Source: Boletus sp. NGJ | Taxonomy: Eukaryota > Basidiomycota > Agaricomycetes > Boletales > Boletaceae | Direction of reading: 5' to 3' | Assembly (NCBI GenBank): GCA_019096195.1 | Contig: JAGTXK010000087.1 | Coordinates: 496,001-560,000, forward strand | Length of the DNA: 64,000 nt | In this document: positions 37,791 through 50,027 of the stretch, one piece after another | Layout of the letters: every line of letters starts with the position of its first letter | Position numbering within the stretch: the first letter of the stretch is position 1 | Notes under the pieces: model-generated | Databases searched by the model: none | What the model saw: the letters and a program-made list of their open reading frames with translations, nothing else | What the model was told of the DNA's origin: nothing | Translations under genes and position numbers: made by a program

Positions 37791-39431
37791 CTGCAGCTTC
37801 AAGCTGAATTTTTTTATCTCATCCATTTCATTATAGACCTTGATATATTAGGGGTAGAAATGTGGTTTCTGGTGATAGCTATTAGATAAAAAAAGAATTA
37901 TATAAATTAAACCTGTCAATTAGAAGTTATTCTCTTTAAGGTATTCTTCAGCTTTAATAAAGCTAATGCTTAACCCTAATGCTCTTTTGGACTTAATACA
38001 TCAATGGCTAAATCAATTCATGAACTTCTTTTTCCATCTAATAGATTTGATAGTAGGCTACATTTCATTCACTAGAAGCATCACAGTCCATGAAGAAATG
38101 GGCATGCTAGATAAAAAAGCTGATGTCAAAGCTGCAAAAGTCAGAAGCTGAGCTGAGGCAACACTAATCACCACAGAAGGAGATTGGCCAGCTGAATGGA
38201 CATTCTGGAATAACCTTGAGGGTTTTTATACATTTGACTTTATACTAACCTAGGATGCATTTAACATAAAGGCTGCAAACAGACCTGATCTTTGTATATG
38301 ACCAAGGTCATTTGAACTAGAAAATGAATGTCAGATTGATACAAAGAGGAAGCATGTAAAAGACATGTCTTCACTCTCTGTTGGTCAAACCACCATGAAA
38401 GGTCTTATATTGTTGTGATTGGATGGATATGTAAACTTTAGAGATTTTTGGAGACAAAGTACTGTATCATATCTTAACAAAAGTATAGCACAATACAACA
38501 CATTATAGGCCTATACAATCAGAACATAGCCACTATTTCAAGAACAAGTTTAAGCCAAGGGCCAGCATTGCCCACAGTGGGGTCTGAGCCCAGTGAAAAC
38601 CTGAGTCCAACTAGTGAGGAGCTGCCAGCCAAGTGTGTGAGGGTACAAATTTGTGTACCAAGCCCAGAGATGACTATGACCAGAATACATATTGGATTTT
38701 CAAGTTTGTTGAACTCTCAGGCTTATTGATGGACCTTCTAAATCTGCTGGTAATGAAGAACCTGAATGGAGCCTATTGAATTTTCAATCAATGCTACCAA
38801 TGATCCTTCAAGTTCTGAGTCATCTGACAAGGCTGGTTCACATTCTAAGGAAGTGAAATGTGCTGCTAAGCAGAGGAGTGCAGCACAAAGATCTAAGGAA
38901 TATAAGACAAGTTCATGAAGTAGGAAGTATATCACAGAGTCCTGATCTTCAAGTTCACAATGCTAAAATAAACACAAATGCAACAGCCAATCCTGGATCC
39001 AAAGGGCCCTCAAATTTAGAGGGTGACAAAGCCTGGCAGGACAAACTTGAGGAACACAAGTGAGATGGAATTGATGTGAGCAGGTGGATTGAAATGACGT
39101 TGATTTGAAGCCTGCATAGTAGGTGAATGTGACATGATAGACAAACATAGCATTCAATCCACCCAAAACCTTGTGGGAAAATCTGGCAACAAGCTGGTGC
39201 TTGTCTGTCCGCAACTTGTGAGTAACAAGAAACAATGAATTACAATGATAACACAAAAAGTAAAAAGTTGCGAGCAACGAACGCCAGGTCACGGACATCA
39301 CGGCAACGGGGCATGCAACGAATCGAAGTCCAGCGGGAGCATCGTATGATCTCTCAGCGCAGATCTATCCCAGGTGACGTGCGCAGCTGTGTCATCCCAT
39401 TTAGCGACACCACGCTCCTGTAGGTTCAGGG
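37791..39431. other. AT-rich, CpG-depleted island, right part
   Basis: Continues the low-CpG composition to about 39210. Short decayed frames are visible (for example LNPNALLDLIHQWLNQF at about 37968, WPAEWTFWNNLEGFYTFDFI near 38187, and NLSPTSEELPAKCVRV near 38600), all interrupted by stops. They resemble remains of an old mobile element but no family was recognised. From about 39210 composition returns to normal, and the 3' end of the gelsolin gene begins. Confidence 0.55.
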
Positions 39432-42400
39432 TTATGTTCCACTTACATGCTCGACTGCCTCTGGCGTGGACAGGATGTTCATATGGTCCGGGACGAACCC
39501 ACCGTTCTGACCGTGCCGGCGAAAGGAACTTGAGTTGGACAGTAGCTTGAATCAACCTCAGAATAACTCACCAGCGCGAACTCGTCAAGGTTGCGGAAGG
39601 CATGCCGCATGTCTAGGGGCAGCTGCGTGGGTAGGACCAACACGTGGACCGTGGGCGAGAACGGCTTCGAGGCAGCGACGAGTGGAGCCATCGCCTAATC
39701 CAACAAGACAGTCAGGAACGTGTCCAGAGAGGGTAATGATACGAGAGCCGCACCATCGCCGTGTTAATTGCGAGCATAATATCAGCTCGCTTCGCTCGGG
39801 CATCCCTACCAACTAGAACAAAGAACTCCCAGAAGCAGTCTATGATGTACACCGATTCTTGTTGTACAGTCTCTGCAAACAAGGTCGGAACTGGACGGAT
39901 CTAAAGAGGATTAGCGCTCGGAAGTCGTGACGCGTGGTGCTCACCGGAGCCTCCGAGTTCGCGATGTCCACAAGCCAACAGCAAGGGTCAGACGGCACCA
40001 CGCTGCTCCTCCACCTCCAATAATCAGCCTTGGCATACGATTCAGAGTCACCAACGACCATCCAGAACATCTCATCATCCCCATCGTTCTCGCCCTCCAT
40101 GAGCTCCTTCACAGACGTCCCCTTGGCAGCCATGACCTGTGCATACCGGAGCCCCGCGGTCCGTTCTGCTGCCACGGAACCACAGCCATGCCATACATAG
40201 ATGGTATCCAAGATGGAGATACAATAGCTATACCCGGAACATAGATTTCTGATGTCCTGTGGATGGATGATATCAAGGTTTCAGGTATTTGCGACATAGA
40301 CGACGGACCAGATCTATCTCATCAATCAAGATGTGACCAGCGTTTGATCTCACGACATGCATCGCAGTGTTCTCACAGGACCAATGAGCCCTGGTTCCCT
40401 GGAGGACCAGTCAAGCCACACGACAACTCAAATCAATACACCTTCTTACCTGGCGTATCGCAAGTTGCCCTCCGAGAACGTAAACGAGTTCCGCAGGCTC
40501 GCGCTGCTGATCAACCACATCCTACACTCAGGTCTCGCATAAATCAGTGCAATCATGACGAATGGAAAAACACGAACCGCCGAGGTACCATACCGCCTCG
40601 CGAGCTCGCCAACTTTCCTTTCTTCCTTCTCTCCAAAAAGACATTTCTTCCCCTTCCAGCACCACACCTTAGTAGCTACAAGCCCGCTCTCGCGGGACTT
40701 GGCGCGATGCACGATGACAAGGACTTCGGCATCGTAGCAGATATTTATATCACGTTGAACGGGGACAGCATTCGTGTGTACGACCGACATCACTTCGACC
40801 GAGACTGTGCGAAGATCAGGATTCGGCACGAACTCAGCCGGTCGCTCCATCTTTAACAGCGCCGCAACGTCCAGCTTGGGCAACGGCTCGCCGACATGAT
40901 CTGTTCATGTCAGCTCGTCTCCAACGTTCACAAAGGCTAATCCTCACCGATGTGCACTTTCGAGGACGGGGACGGTGACGGAGTTGATGGCGAGTGCTCA
41001 GCAGCCCCAGTCGATTCGACACGCAAACTACTCAAAGGACTCTCATTGACGACCTTGCCGTCCAACATGTTTTTCCCTCCGCTCCGCGACGTAGTGTTGG
41101 CCGGAGACGCCGCAGGCGTCCGCTCCTCTGCTAACGGGGGCATCGCGATCGCCGAGTACCGCTCGAAGCTCGACTTCCGTTTCTCCGTCGCTGGACCACA
41201 GAGGCTAGTACTCGGAATCTGGCGGGCAAGGACAGAAGCGGAGGCAGGGACAGCCGTGATCTCTTTCTCCTTGTTCTGCTGCTGTGCCGCCTCGTTCAGC
41301 GCCTGCGCGACCTCCATCACCAGCGCTCTGTTTCCCGTGCTCGGAATGCGCGTGTGACGCGTAGGCGACGGTGGCACGGCCGTGCGTTCTTCCTTATCCA
41401 TTGATACCGAAACCGACTTCTCGACCTTCTCTGCCGCTGTGACCGAAGCTGAGTTGGCGAGACCAGGAAGGGCCCGACGCCCGACCATACCAGCAGTACC
41501 GGCCGGCTTGGAACCTGAAGTAGTTCTATCCGTCGCCGAAGACGATAACGTGGATTTGACCCCGATCAGCATAGGTTCCGTCCAACGCTCAGTAATCTTC
41601 ACCAGAGGCTCCGCCCCAGACTGGGAGTCCTTCGGACCGAATGAGGTACTTGACGTGTCTGGTGGACTCGAAGCAGGACCTGTAGACGATGGGACAGCCG
41701 GATCGGGCGACTGGCTCACCACTTCGGTGCTTGTAGTAGATGGTACTGGAGCAGCGGATGGATCCTCTAGTCTTCCTTCTTCGAACCTCGCTTTACGCGG
41801 CTTCTTCGCCCTGTCCTTCGTAGGCTATTCGCAGCATCCAAGGGGTAGACAAAAGACAATTGACCAGTAAGCAAAACATGCAATTAAAACGACGGAAGCA
41901 GCATTACACCATTAATCGACAGGAGGTATATGCATCAAGTTCAACCAAACCCAAAAAACGAAGGGGGGCATCCATCAACCATCGATTCAGCTCAGTGTCA
42001 CCAAAGAGGACGCACATGACTCAGTGGTTTGCCAGGCGAGGGGGGCAGTGGTGGTGCGGATACCCTTGGCGTCTTCGCCTTGCCTGGGAAGGCGTGGGTG
42101 CCAGCTACAGCCCCATGATTTACATTGCTTCCTCCCGTCCCCGTCCCTCCAACCTGAACTCCTCCTTCCAATGCTTTGACGCCCAATTCGTCGACATTGG
42201 GTATAATAGGATCGTCACCGGGCTCGGCAGGTTTAATGTAGGATATCCTCGTACTTGAAGATCCGAGCTTCTCTTCCGTGTCTTGGGCGGAAAACCCATC
42301 CGATTTCTTGACTGGCGTCTTAGGTATCGCTGGAAGGGAAACCACGCTCCGTACGGACCGTCCCGTATCGTGTGTCTTGACCGATGTGACGTCCTGTCCC

Positions 42401-44132
42401 TGGCCTGATTTCATGCTCGCATGCGCAGTGTATGACCTCGTCGGGGTAGCACTTTTGGTAGTCGGAAGTGGGGGTGACGGTATACCATTCATCACAGGAG
42501 TCCATCGATCAAGTACCGAAGCTCGTCTGGCACCCTTCTCCCGCACCTCACCACCGCCCTGACTAGGTGCAGGCGACGTGGAGGGGAATACATGCTTTGG
42601 GGTGGTAGACGGGCTTCCCTGAGTGTCACCACTGAATCTGTCGCTTGCTTGGACGATGCTCTGAACGAATCCACGTCCCTGTAATCTGCTAATACTCGGT
42701 GTAGGGTCCTTCGTAGGAGAGCTGATCGGAGGACGCAGGAGGGCGGAGGATACACCACGCTGAGGCTGTGGCGCGTAGGTGCCGCGAATAGGCGATGGGG
42801 GCCCAGTTGATCTCGGTGGAATAGTTGACGTCGATGGTAGCTGGGGAGATGGTTGGTGTCGGGGTGTCTGCCATGGAACTGCCCCGGGGTAACTCGCACG
42901 TGTGGGGCTGGATTGGATGGGGGTCTTTACTCGCGTGATATCTGTACCTGGTGTTTTGGCACGTGGCTCGTGGATGGTGGTCTTTGTGGGGAAATCTGTG
43001 GAGGGCGTCTTTGAGCGTGCTTCGATGATGACCGGCACCGTCTTCGTCCGGGGGTCAGTCACGGGTGTTTTAGAACGCGCTTCTGAAGCGGTGGGCGTCT
43101 TTGGACGAGCATCTGTGACGGCAGGGGTCTTGGGACGGGAGTCCATGAATGGACTTTTAGCTGGGGAAACAGCCCTCCCACCAAGATTCTGAGAGAGTGG
43201 GCGCGAAGGAAACGGGGTAGTAGGAGTAACTTTGAGCTCTGAAATGCTGCCGTGTGGCGTACTTTGACGACGCTCACGAATCCCAAGACCACCGAGTGGT
43301 TTTGGGGACGAGGATTGGCCGGAGGCTTGCTCCTCGATCCTATCGACATACCGGCGAGCGACGTTCGAGGTGCTCATTGTGCGTGCACGGGAGGGCTCTG
43401 ATGGTACTGTCCGCGGGGTGGATGGTACAGGGTTAGACGGAGGGGGTTGTGGCATGGAAGTCGGTGCTGAGGCTGAGGGCGGAGCAGCACCAGCGTCACG
43501 CCCGATCATGCCTGGCATTGCAACACCCCCATGACCGAATATTGGGTGCACCGGACCATGATCCCCACGCCCATCATACACAAGGCTCGCATCCAACTGT
43601 GGCTCGTGCCGCCTAAGTCGGGGACCAGATGCGTTACCTCCCATGAAAGCCGCAAGCGACATAGAAGCTGATTTCGCCCCAGTCGACATCGATTTCATCG
43701 CAGGTTTCGGTAGCGAGACAATCGACGCCGATGGCTTGTCGGAGGAAGATATCCCCAAATCAGCCTCCACGGTACGCGGCAAGCCTTCCTGGAGCTTAGC
43801 TGCAGTGCATGCCGTTAAGACGAGTATTTTCCCTTCAGTCGTAGGTCAGATCACCTACACAAATCAATCCCATGCATCCCAACGCCGAAATCGCCACTCT
43901 GGCCTGTTCTGCTCCTCCTCATTCTTGCTAGCCTCGCTCTCGTTATCTCCTCTTCCAAACGCCGCTGCTCGGCCTCATCATCGGCGTCGACTTGACGCTG
44001 CATCGCCTTTATTCTGTTTGTCCATTCTGCAAGCCCAGTGTCCGTTGCAGTTGAGTGGGAGTGCGTTGGGGCATGGGGGAGATCCAACCGAGCGGACCGC
44101 GGTGTGGGCGTCGTTGACATCGCTGCGGACAA
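39432..44132 (-). CDS. DUF4045-gelsolin repeat protein
   Basis: A fungal actin-related family with a long disordered N-terminal half (DUF4045) followed by gelsolin-type repeats. Minus-strand exons: 43861-44132 starts MSAAMSTTPTPRSARLDLPH and has a short coiled coil (LAEWTNRIKAMQRQVDADDE). The large exon at about 42000-43810 is Pro/Ser/Thr-rich and contains repeated K-T-P motifs (RPKTPAV, RSKTPVT, RAKTPGT). Another disordered exon covers 40945-41836. Gelsolin repeats follow: LRTVSVEVMSVVHTNAVPVQ and ALVIVHRAKSRESG-type sequence at 40500-40880, DTIYVWHGCGSVAAERTAG and SVKELMEGENDGDDEMFWMV at 39960-40230, and TVQQESVYIIDCFWEFFVLVG near 39790-39880. The end is uncertain: an in-frame TAA at 39432 is taken, but a GTAAGT there could splice on to a frame ending at 39298. 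About 1,200 residues. Confidence 0.8.
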
Positions 44133-44430
44133 ATGGGCTGAGTCTTTAGCTGTTTAACTTGAGGGAGATGAATTGGGTTGGGTGAAAGGTGCTTCTGCGA
44201 GGGGATATGGCACTACTTTGTTACTTTGTAGCCTCAGGTTTCGATGTCCCGCACTAGTATGCTGACGTAAACGATCTAACATTGTGATTATTGTGAAAAA
44301 GAATAACAGTCCAAGTACATGTATGTGTCCATAACAATGTGCAGCATCGGTGAGGGCGCAGTTAAGTAGGATGCATGACCGTCTCCCAATGTCATTTTAG
44401 GTCAGTCTACGGACTGTATCCAAACTTTGC

Positions 44431-45360
44431 TTAAGCAAAGACGACGAAAGCGGAGGAGACAGCGATCAGCATGGCTACGCCAACGTTAAGGCTGCTGACG
44501 GAAAGAGAGGCAGCCCCACCCGTCGACGTAGAGTTAGAGGCAGCCTCCTGGATATTGGAGGGCATCTGTCCGTCTGTTCAAACTCATGAGTTTATCATCG
44601 TAGAAGAAACCAAGCAGAACACGAACCGGTGAAAGAGGAGCCACACTCGGACTGAAAGGTAGCTTGTTCATTCGTTAGGAGTGTCGGAAAGTCCTTAGCG
44701 AGAATAGTGTATGCAGCCTTTGAGCAGTTGGAGCAAGTAACATTTTGAGGAATGCTCATGGTCTTTCCAGTCATAGCCATTGTCGCCATGCCAACGATGT
44801 TGTTGATAGAAAGGGTGGTAGTCGACGATTGAATCTCAGTAAGCTGTTCAGTTGCACAAAGGGTGTTTGCCGAGGTGCTGGGCAATAATGAGTCGATAGC
44901 GAGAAGTGCAAATGAAAGGCGGACTCACTCCTTCAAGCATGCGATTTGTCGAACAGCTGGGTAGGCAGCTTCAACGGTCATCGCGAGTGAGGTAGGGTCG
45001 CTGGTCGACAAGCCAAGGCTGGCGAGGTCACTGGAACAGCCAGATACGACGCTAGTGACGATGGACTGGAGGGTAGCGTTGGTACATGGGGCCTGGCTAC
45101 ACATTCCGGTCAGCCAATTGTTGACGGTTGGGATGATGGATGTGTTGGTGTTGGATGTAGCCAGGGGTGCGAGGAGAAGAAGGTCAAGGCAAGCAGCCTG
45201 AGAGGAGGTCGCGACGGAAGTCAAGGCCGAAGAGCATTGACTCGATATGCTAAGGGGGTCCAAATATCAGTGGCACGGCTTCTGGAATTGTGCGTGTAAC
45301 CCACGACTGAGCAACGGCGAGGCCAGCGCCGGCAATGAGAAGAGCAGGTCTGAAGAACAT
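44431..45360 (-). CDS. secreted GPI-anchored cysteine-containing protein
   Basis: The protein starts MFFRPALLIAGAGLAVAQS, a clear signal peptide. It continues ISSQCSSALTSVATSSQAAC with regularly spaced cysteines (also WLTGMCSQAPC, VSGCSSDL, QIACLK, LCATEQL, CSNCSKAAY, FQSECGSSF), about ten in all. A Ser/Thr-rich stretch (QEAASNSTSTGGAAS) follows, with a hydrophobic C terminus (NVGVAMLIAVSSAFVVFA) typical of a GPI-anchor signal. Three introns have GT-AG ends (near 44585-44635, 44885-44930 and 45250-45300). About 270 residues. It resembles a family common in mushrooms (DUF7729-like, from memory) with no known function; a cell-wall surface role is likely. A TTTATAAA box lies at about 45474-45481, roughly 115 bases upstream. 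Confidence 0.75.
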
Positions 45361-46384
45361 GATGGCTGAAAGATAATTTAAAAGGGATAAAAGGGGCGTT
45401 GGAAGGGCACCGATGAAGAATACGGGTGGGAGTGAAGAGAAGGAGGATTGCGCAGTTCTGGTGTTGTCACCCATTTATAAACTCTCCTGTCGCCGGGCCA
45501 CTGCCCTCATCCGTATTTGGCGAGTGTTCACTAGCACCGCTGTTGCAAAAGTTGTACTTAGGTCAACTCCCACGGCGTTGCAACGGTACACCGATTTGAT
45601 TCACAACTTACAAGACAACGACCACGGCGCTGGACACGGTCATCGCAATTGACATCAGATGGCGCCGTCATCCTGATTGCAAGCCTCATTATTTCTTGTG
45701 CCCACTGCCCAGTCATACCACTCACCAGGCTGCACCATCCTCATTGTTTTTCATCACCATCACGCTGACTCCATTGCGAGAAACTTTAGAGTTGGTCTGG
45801 AGAACAATGAACGTTAGTGAGGCTGCCGTACACAATGAGGCTGTTGCCGATTGTGGTTGCTTTGTCATCGTGTCGGTGGAATGATTAGCCGAGAGGACTG
45901 CGGACATAATAATAACCGGAACCGACCAACAACTTCCATGATCTGCAAGGTGGGAAGTCAGTCTGTGTTGTTATCATCTACTCCTCACATGCACAGCAGA
46001 CATCAAAGCACCCATCTCACGGGGGTGCAAAATAGTCAAGCCATAATAAGGGGCGATAACCCAGTCCCAGTAGAACCCGATGTAAGTTCTTCAAGGCAGG
46101 TTCAACTTTTCAGTGCTTGAAAGAGAGTATAAAAGGTCTCTCCACGGCTACTGGGTTGGCCAGGCCCGATTACGATTCAGACGGTTCGGATTCCTTGTCT
46201 CACGACATTGCTCGCTTAGATCTTAGGTTGCCGACTCCGAGCTTAGACAAAAGACGACCATTCACTATTGTCCCCACACCATAAAGTCGATGAGTCCAAT
46301 TTCCACCTTGACCCTTCACTGTCTCTGCCGACGTCCACGCTGAGCGTGCTTTGAACCATTCATTCTCCTCCCCCTTCCTTCAAC
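45361..46384. other. divergent intergenic region with TATA boxes on both sides
   Basis: About 1 kb between the GPI-protein gene (minus) and the GH17 gene (plus), both coding for secreted wall proteins. It holds the TTTATAAA at 45474-45481 and a TATAAAA at 46129-46135. No gene was recognised within it. Confidence 0.55.
46129..46135 (+). promoter_or_regulatory. TATA box of the GH17 gene
   Basis: TATAAAA in the context gagagTATAAAAggtc, about 250 bases before the GH17 start codon; a long 5' leader or a 5' UTR intron would be implied. Confidence 0.5.
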
Positions 46385-47795
46385 ATGATGTTCTCTTCGC
46401 ATAATTTCTTCTGCTTTTTGCTCTTGATATGTTCGAACTCTGTGTTCGCTGGGCCACTTCTGCGAAGCTGCAAAAGCAAACCTCAGAGCAGTACGAGTAC
46501 AACACCCTCCAGTCTTTCTCCCACCACCACAGCTGTAGCTCCCTCGACTAGCAGTAACCCACTGAATGCGACCACACTGTCCCCCGCACCTAGCTCTGGT
46601 TCGTCGAGTTGTTTTCCGTCTTTGAATTTTCAAATGCCATCAAATGTCCCCGATTCACTCGATAACTGGTGGTGTTCTATGGACACCGAGTACGCGTTCA
46701 TGGGTTTCAGTTATGAGGTTACTGCGTGTTAGTTTTTGTCATCTCGACATCTACCTGCTCTCAACTGACATGACCTCAGGCCAGAGCCCGAGCCAGCTCA
46801 ATGCAGAATTTGCCGACATCAGACGCAACTTCAATGGTCGGTATGTCCGTCTCTATGGCGCGTGCGACAGTTCTGGATTCTAGTGCGTGCGGTCTCGCCG
46901 ACCTATGTCGTTTCTTTCTCTAACTTGACCGTGCAGCGATGATATCGTGGATGCTGCATGGAATAACGGTCTTGGAATTCACGCACTGATATGGGCATGT
47001 TTCGTGTTTTCTAGGATGCATATCGTTGCTCACACTCTGCAGTTTGGTTTCGATGGTGGTAACGAGTGGGAGACCCGTCGCGATTCACTCATCAACACGC
47101 TCACTACCAATACCAAAGCCAAGTTCGTCACGCGTGGCGTACAGTTTGGCTCTGAACCCTTATACGACAACGTCCTTCCCCACTCTGAGCTTGCTTCGCA
47201 GGTCATTTCCGCTAAGGCTCAACTCGCAGGCGTACAAATTCCCGTCACGGTTTCCGAGCTCGCTTACGGCTATCAGGAGCGCGGTGGTGCTCAAGACGTC
47301 CTCGATGCGATCGATTACATTAATATTCATATGCTTCCTTTCTTCTCGTCGCTTGCGACCACTGGAGCGCTTGCATGGCCGCAGGTGGAAACGGATATGA
47401 ACTGGTTCATCCAGCAGGGTGGGGGAAAGAAGATGTACTTTGACGAGGTGGGTCTTTCAGACATCTCAACTATTTCCTTTCTTGACCACCTGTCTTAGAA
47501 TGGCTGGCCCTCCGTCACATCTTCGGGTGTTCAACCCAACAGTCTGATTGCAATCGCCAGTGTCAGCAGCGAGCAGGTACGTTACATTTGACCGCCACGT
47601 GTACCCGGGCTGACAGTGTGATCGCAGCAATACTACCAGTTACTTGACAGCTACTGCACCGATCTCAAGAGCGCTCCTGGTGGGGGCATTGGATGGTTCG
47701 CACACATCTACTCCGATAGTCAAGAGCCTGGATATGGGATCTACGACGTCAATGGCGCGAAGAAGTTTAACTTCCAGCCCCGCACGTCATGCTAG
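46385..47795 (+). CDS. GH17 beta-1,3-glucanase / glucanosyltransferase-like, secreted
   Basis: Acts on cell-wall beta-1,3-glucan. The first exon has a signal peptide (MMFSSHNFFCFLLLICSNSV, cleaved near FAG) and a Ser/Thr/Pro-rich linker. The catalytic TIM barrel follows: FAFMGFSYEV-like strand (EYAFMGFSYEVTAC), FADIRRNFNGRYVRLYGACD, DAAWNNGLGIHALIWF and FVTRGVQFGSEPLYD, where the Glu is at the acid/base position. Then come SAKAQLAGVQIPVTVSELAY, YINIHMLPFF, and KKMYFDENGWPS, where the Glu is the nucleophile. The end is GIGWFAHIYSDSQEPGYGIY and FNFQPRTSC. Short introns occur between exons (for example after ALIW, which a longer open frame reads through). About 390 residues. It resembles the BGL2/SCW subgroup of GH17 in fungi. 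Confidence 0.87.
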
Positions 47796-48157
47796 GCAAG
47801 CATCGACTTTTGGAGGCGTCATTGTTTCGGTTGTTGGGATGTCCCTGGAGAAGCGCCCTGACTTGTACTGTTTGGGCTCATGGGCTCATCATGGTTGTTA
47901 CTCACATTCGTTTGACGGTTATCAATGCATCTGTATTGTAAGCATCTGCGCAACTTTGTATCATTACATTCCTCTGTAGCGGTACGATAATTGACTGAAT
48001 TCATAAAGCAAACATGTAGTAATGCAATAAGGATCTGCGCATATATAACAAAAAAGATGAACTTATGACAAGAGATTACCCCTACAGTACAATATAGTAG
48101 GCTGGTGGCGACTATGCATGATCTAGCAGATAATTATATGCTCTATGAATACCACCC
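47796..48157. other. convergent intergenic region
   Basis: Contains the 3' ends of the GH17 gene and of NSE4. No feature recognised. Confidence 0.5.
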
Positions 48158-49427
48158 TTAACCATACCATTTGTCGCCGATCCTGGTCTTCGCGGGGGGA
48201 CGCTGGGGAATCTGTGATTCTGTGATGTTCCAGACTTCGATGGCACGCTGGATGATAACACGGAATCAATCTGGTATTACTGAGGCAGTTGAGGGGCCCT
48301 ACCTTCCATGTAGCCATGTCGAATTCCATAACAATCTGCCGAGCATGGACACCTGCAGCTCTTTCATCCATAGTCGGTTGTTCGCAACGCACTACCGATA
48401 CTGTCAAATCACAGTCAAGTCAAGTAAGTGTTCCTTACGTACTGACGATAGGTTCACCGTCATCGTTGATCTCGAATGCGCATTCTCCGTCGCGGATGAC
48501 AAACGAAAGATAGAAGAGATTTTCCACGGACTGCGCAAAGTCGTTTGGGTTTACGATGAATTTGAAAACGTTGATTGGACCCGTATTTTCGAGAATATCT
48601 TTAATCTGGAGTTGTTGTTAGTGATGTGAGTGAAGACGCCTGAGATTTAACACACTTTAAGGACGTTCTTGGTTGTTTCGTTGTCAGATCTCTTGATGTC
48701 CTCTTCCTTAATTTCTTGGGGTCGACGTTCTTCTGCTTGTGCTTTCTCCTGTTTCTGACGCTTTATGGGGCCTCGTTTTTTCTGTTCTGTCGAGAGAGGG
48801 CCAAGCCTTGGCATAAATCAGCAACGCAGACGAGCGGAAACGGAGGAAGGCGGGTACATGAAGCCCGTGACAGGGACTCTTCTGCTTTTTGCCAGAGCTT
48901 TTCGACCTATCTTGTCCCAGTCAAGTGCGCCGACCTCAACCACTTGCATCTCGTCCTCCTCGTCCTCGAAGCGTTGCCTTCCGCCCATGTAACTAATGAG
49001 TTTCGACACAAAGTCATCCATATCGAACGCGGCAGAGCCGAGTTTCATGGCGCGCGCCTTTTGTGCGCTGATGCTCGAGACATTTCGAAGTACCGTTGAG
49101 TCAAGAGTCGCTTCGGTCGGATTTTTGACTGTAACAAGTGGGCGTTTAAGATACTATGACTGTGACGGCGTGGAGGTGCACACCTTTGGAAAACAACTGG
49201 TCTGCTTGTGCGACCTGACCAGCGAGGTCTTCCGCGTCGTGGTCCTGCGGTCTCATGTGATCTGGATCGTGTTGGCTTCATCGCGCAAGGACCAGCGCGT
49301 CAGACGCACCTCCTGTCCTCTTCTCGAGAAGACGGTATTTCTTGCGGATATCGCGCTTTTCCGCTGCATCCTGGTCTGGGTCATATGTGGGGCAGTCGAT
49401 GCTGCCAGCGTTCTCGAACTCGACCAT
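48158..49427 (-). CDS. NSE4: SMC5/6 complex kleisin subunit Nse4
   Basis: Kleisin bridging the Smc5 and Smc6 heads in the DNA-repair SMC complex in the nucleus. The proposed start is MVEFENAGSIDCPTYDPDQD, then AAEKRDIRKKYRLLEKR, EDLAGQVAQADQLFSKV, NPTEATLDSTVLRNVSSISA, MKLGSAAFDMDDFVSKLISY and GALDWDKIGRKALAKSRRVP, the most conserved part. The C-terminal winged-helix region (Nse4_C) shows KRSDNETTKNVLKI, GPINVFKFIVNPNDFAQSVE, NLFYLSFVIRDGECAFEIND, DERAAGVHARQIVMEFDMAT, and the end PPAKTRIGDKWYG. About seven introns. The start is the first Met of the first recognisable exon; shorter than many fungal Nse4 at the N terminus. Divergent from the Rad5-type gene, another repair factor. Confidence 0.88.
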
Positions 49428-50027
49428 GTTTTCTGGCTTGAAAGTTGTCTGTCAGCGATAGCAACAAGGACGAAGCGCGCGCCTCACGTGATACATTTGC
49501 GCGACGCGTTTAACCAAACAAGGACAAACCCATGTGCGAGCCTACACTTTGCCCGACGGCGGCCACGCGGCCCCTGCCACATCAAAAACTCTACCAGAAC
49601 TGACGCCTTTACAATCTTAAATCTTTAATCCAATCTTCACTACGCGCGTTGGCTACCATGTCAGCGCATGCGATAGATGTAAGTGCACTCCAGAGTGCTC
49701 AGCGTCGCGCTTATAGGAGCTTGTGTAGTACAGCAGAAGTACACGCGCAGTGTGCAAAGGGCCCGCACCGTGCACGGGTGCTTCAATCCCCGTAGGCACT
49801 CTGAGGTACGGCCAAATCGTCAAAGGTGAATTTGGTGAAACCGTCTCCTGGCGGCATTGGTGAGCATGTCGTCAACTCGGCAAAGTCCTGTGAAAGAAGC
49901 TGAAACGATCGGCGTCATTGGAACAGGGGTTGCGTCACACCTGACATCTTGCGCGCGCTTGCCGTCACCAACTTGAACAGTGTCACTGGATTCAGTGGCA
50001 TCAGGTGCGCCATCATTTTTTTTTCAG
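49428..50027. promoter_or_regulatory. divergent region between NSE4 and the Rad5-like gene
   Basis: About 600 bases shared by two DNA-repair genes pointing away from each other. An ATG at 49866 opens a 35-codon frame ending in TGA, which could be an upstream open frame or a first exon of the helicase gene. A poly(T) stretch lies directly before the chosen helicase start (about 50016-50023). No TATA box seen. Confidence 0.4.

Noticed and set aside
48171-48629. 152-codon plus-strand frame
   Set aside because: Antisense to the conserved C-terminal exons of NSE4.
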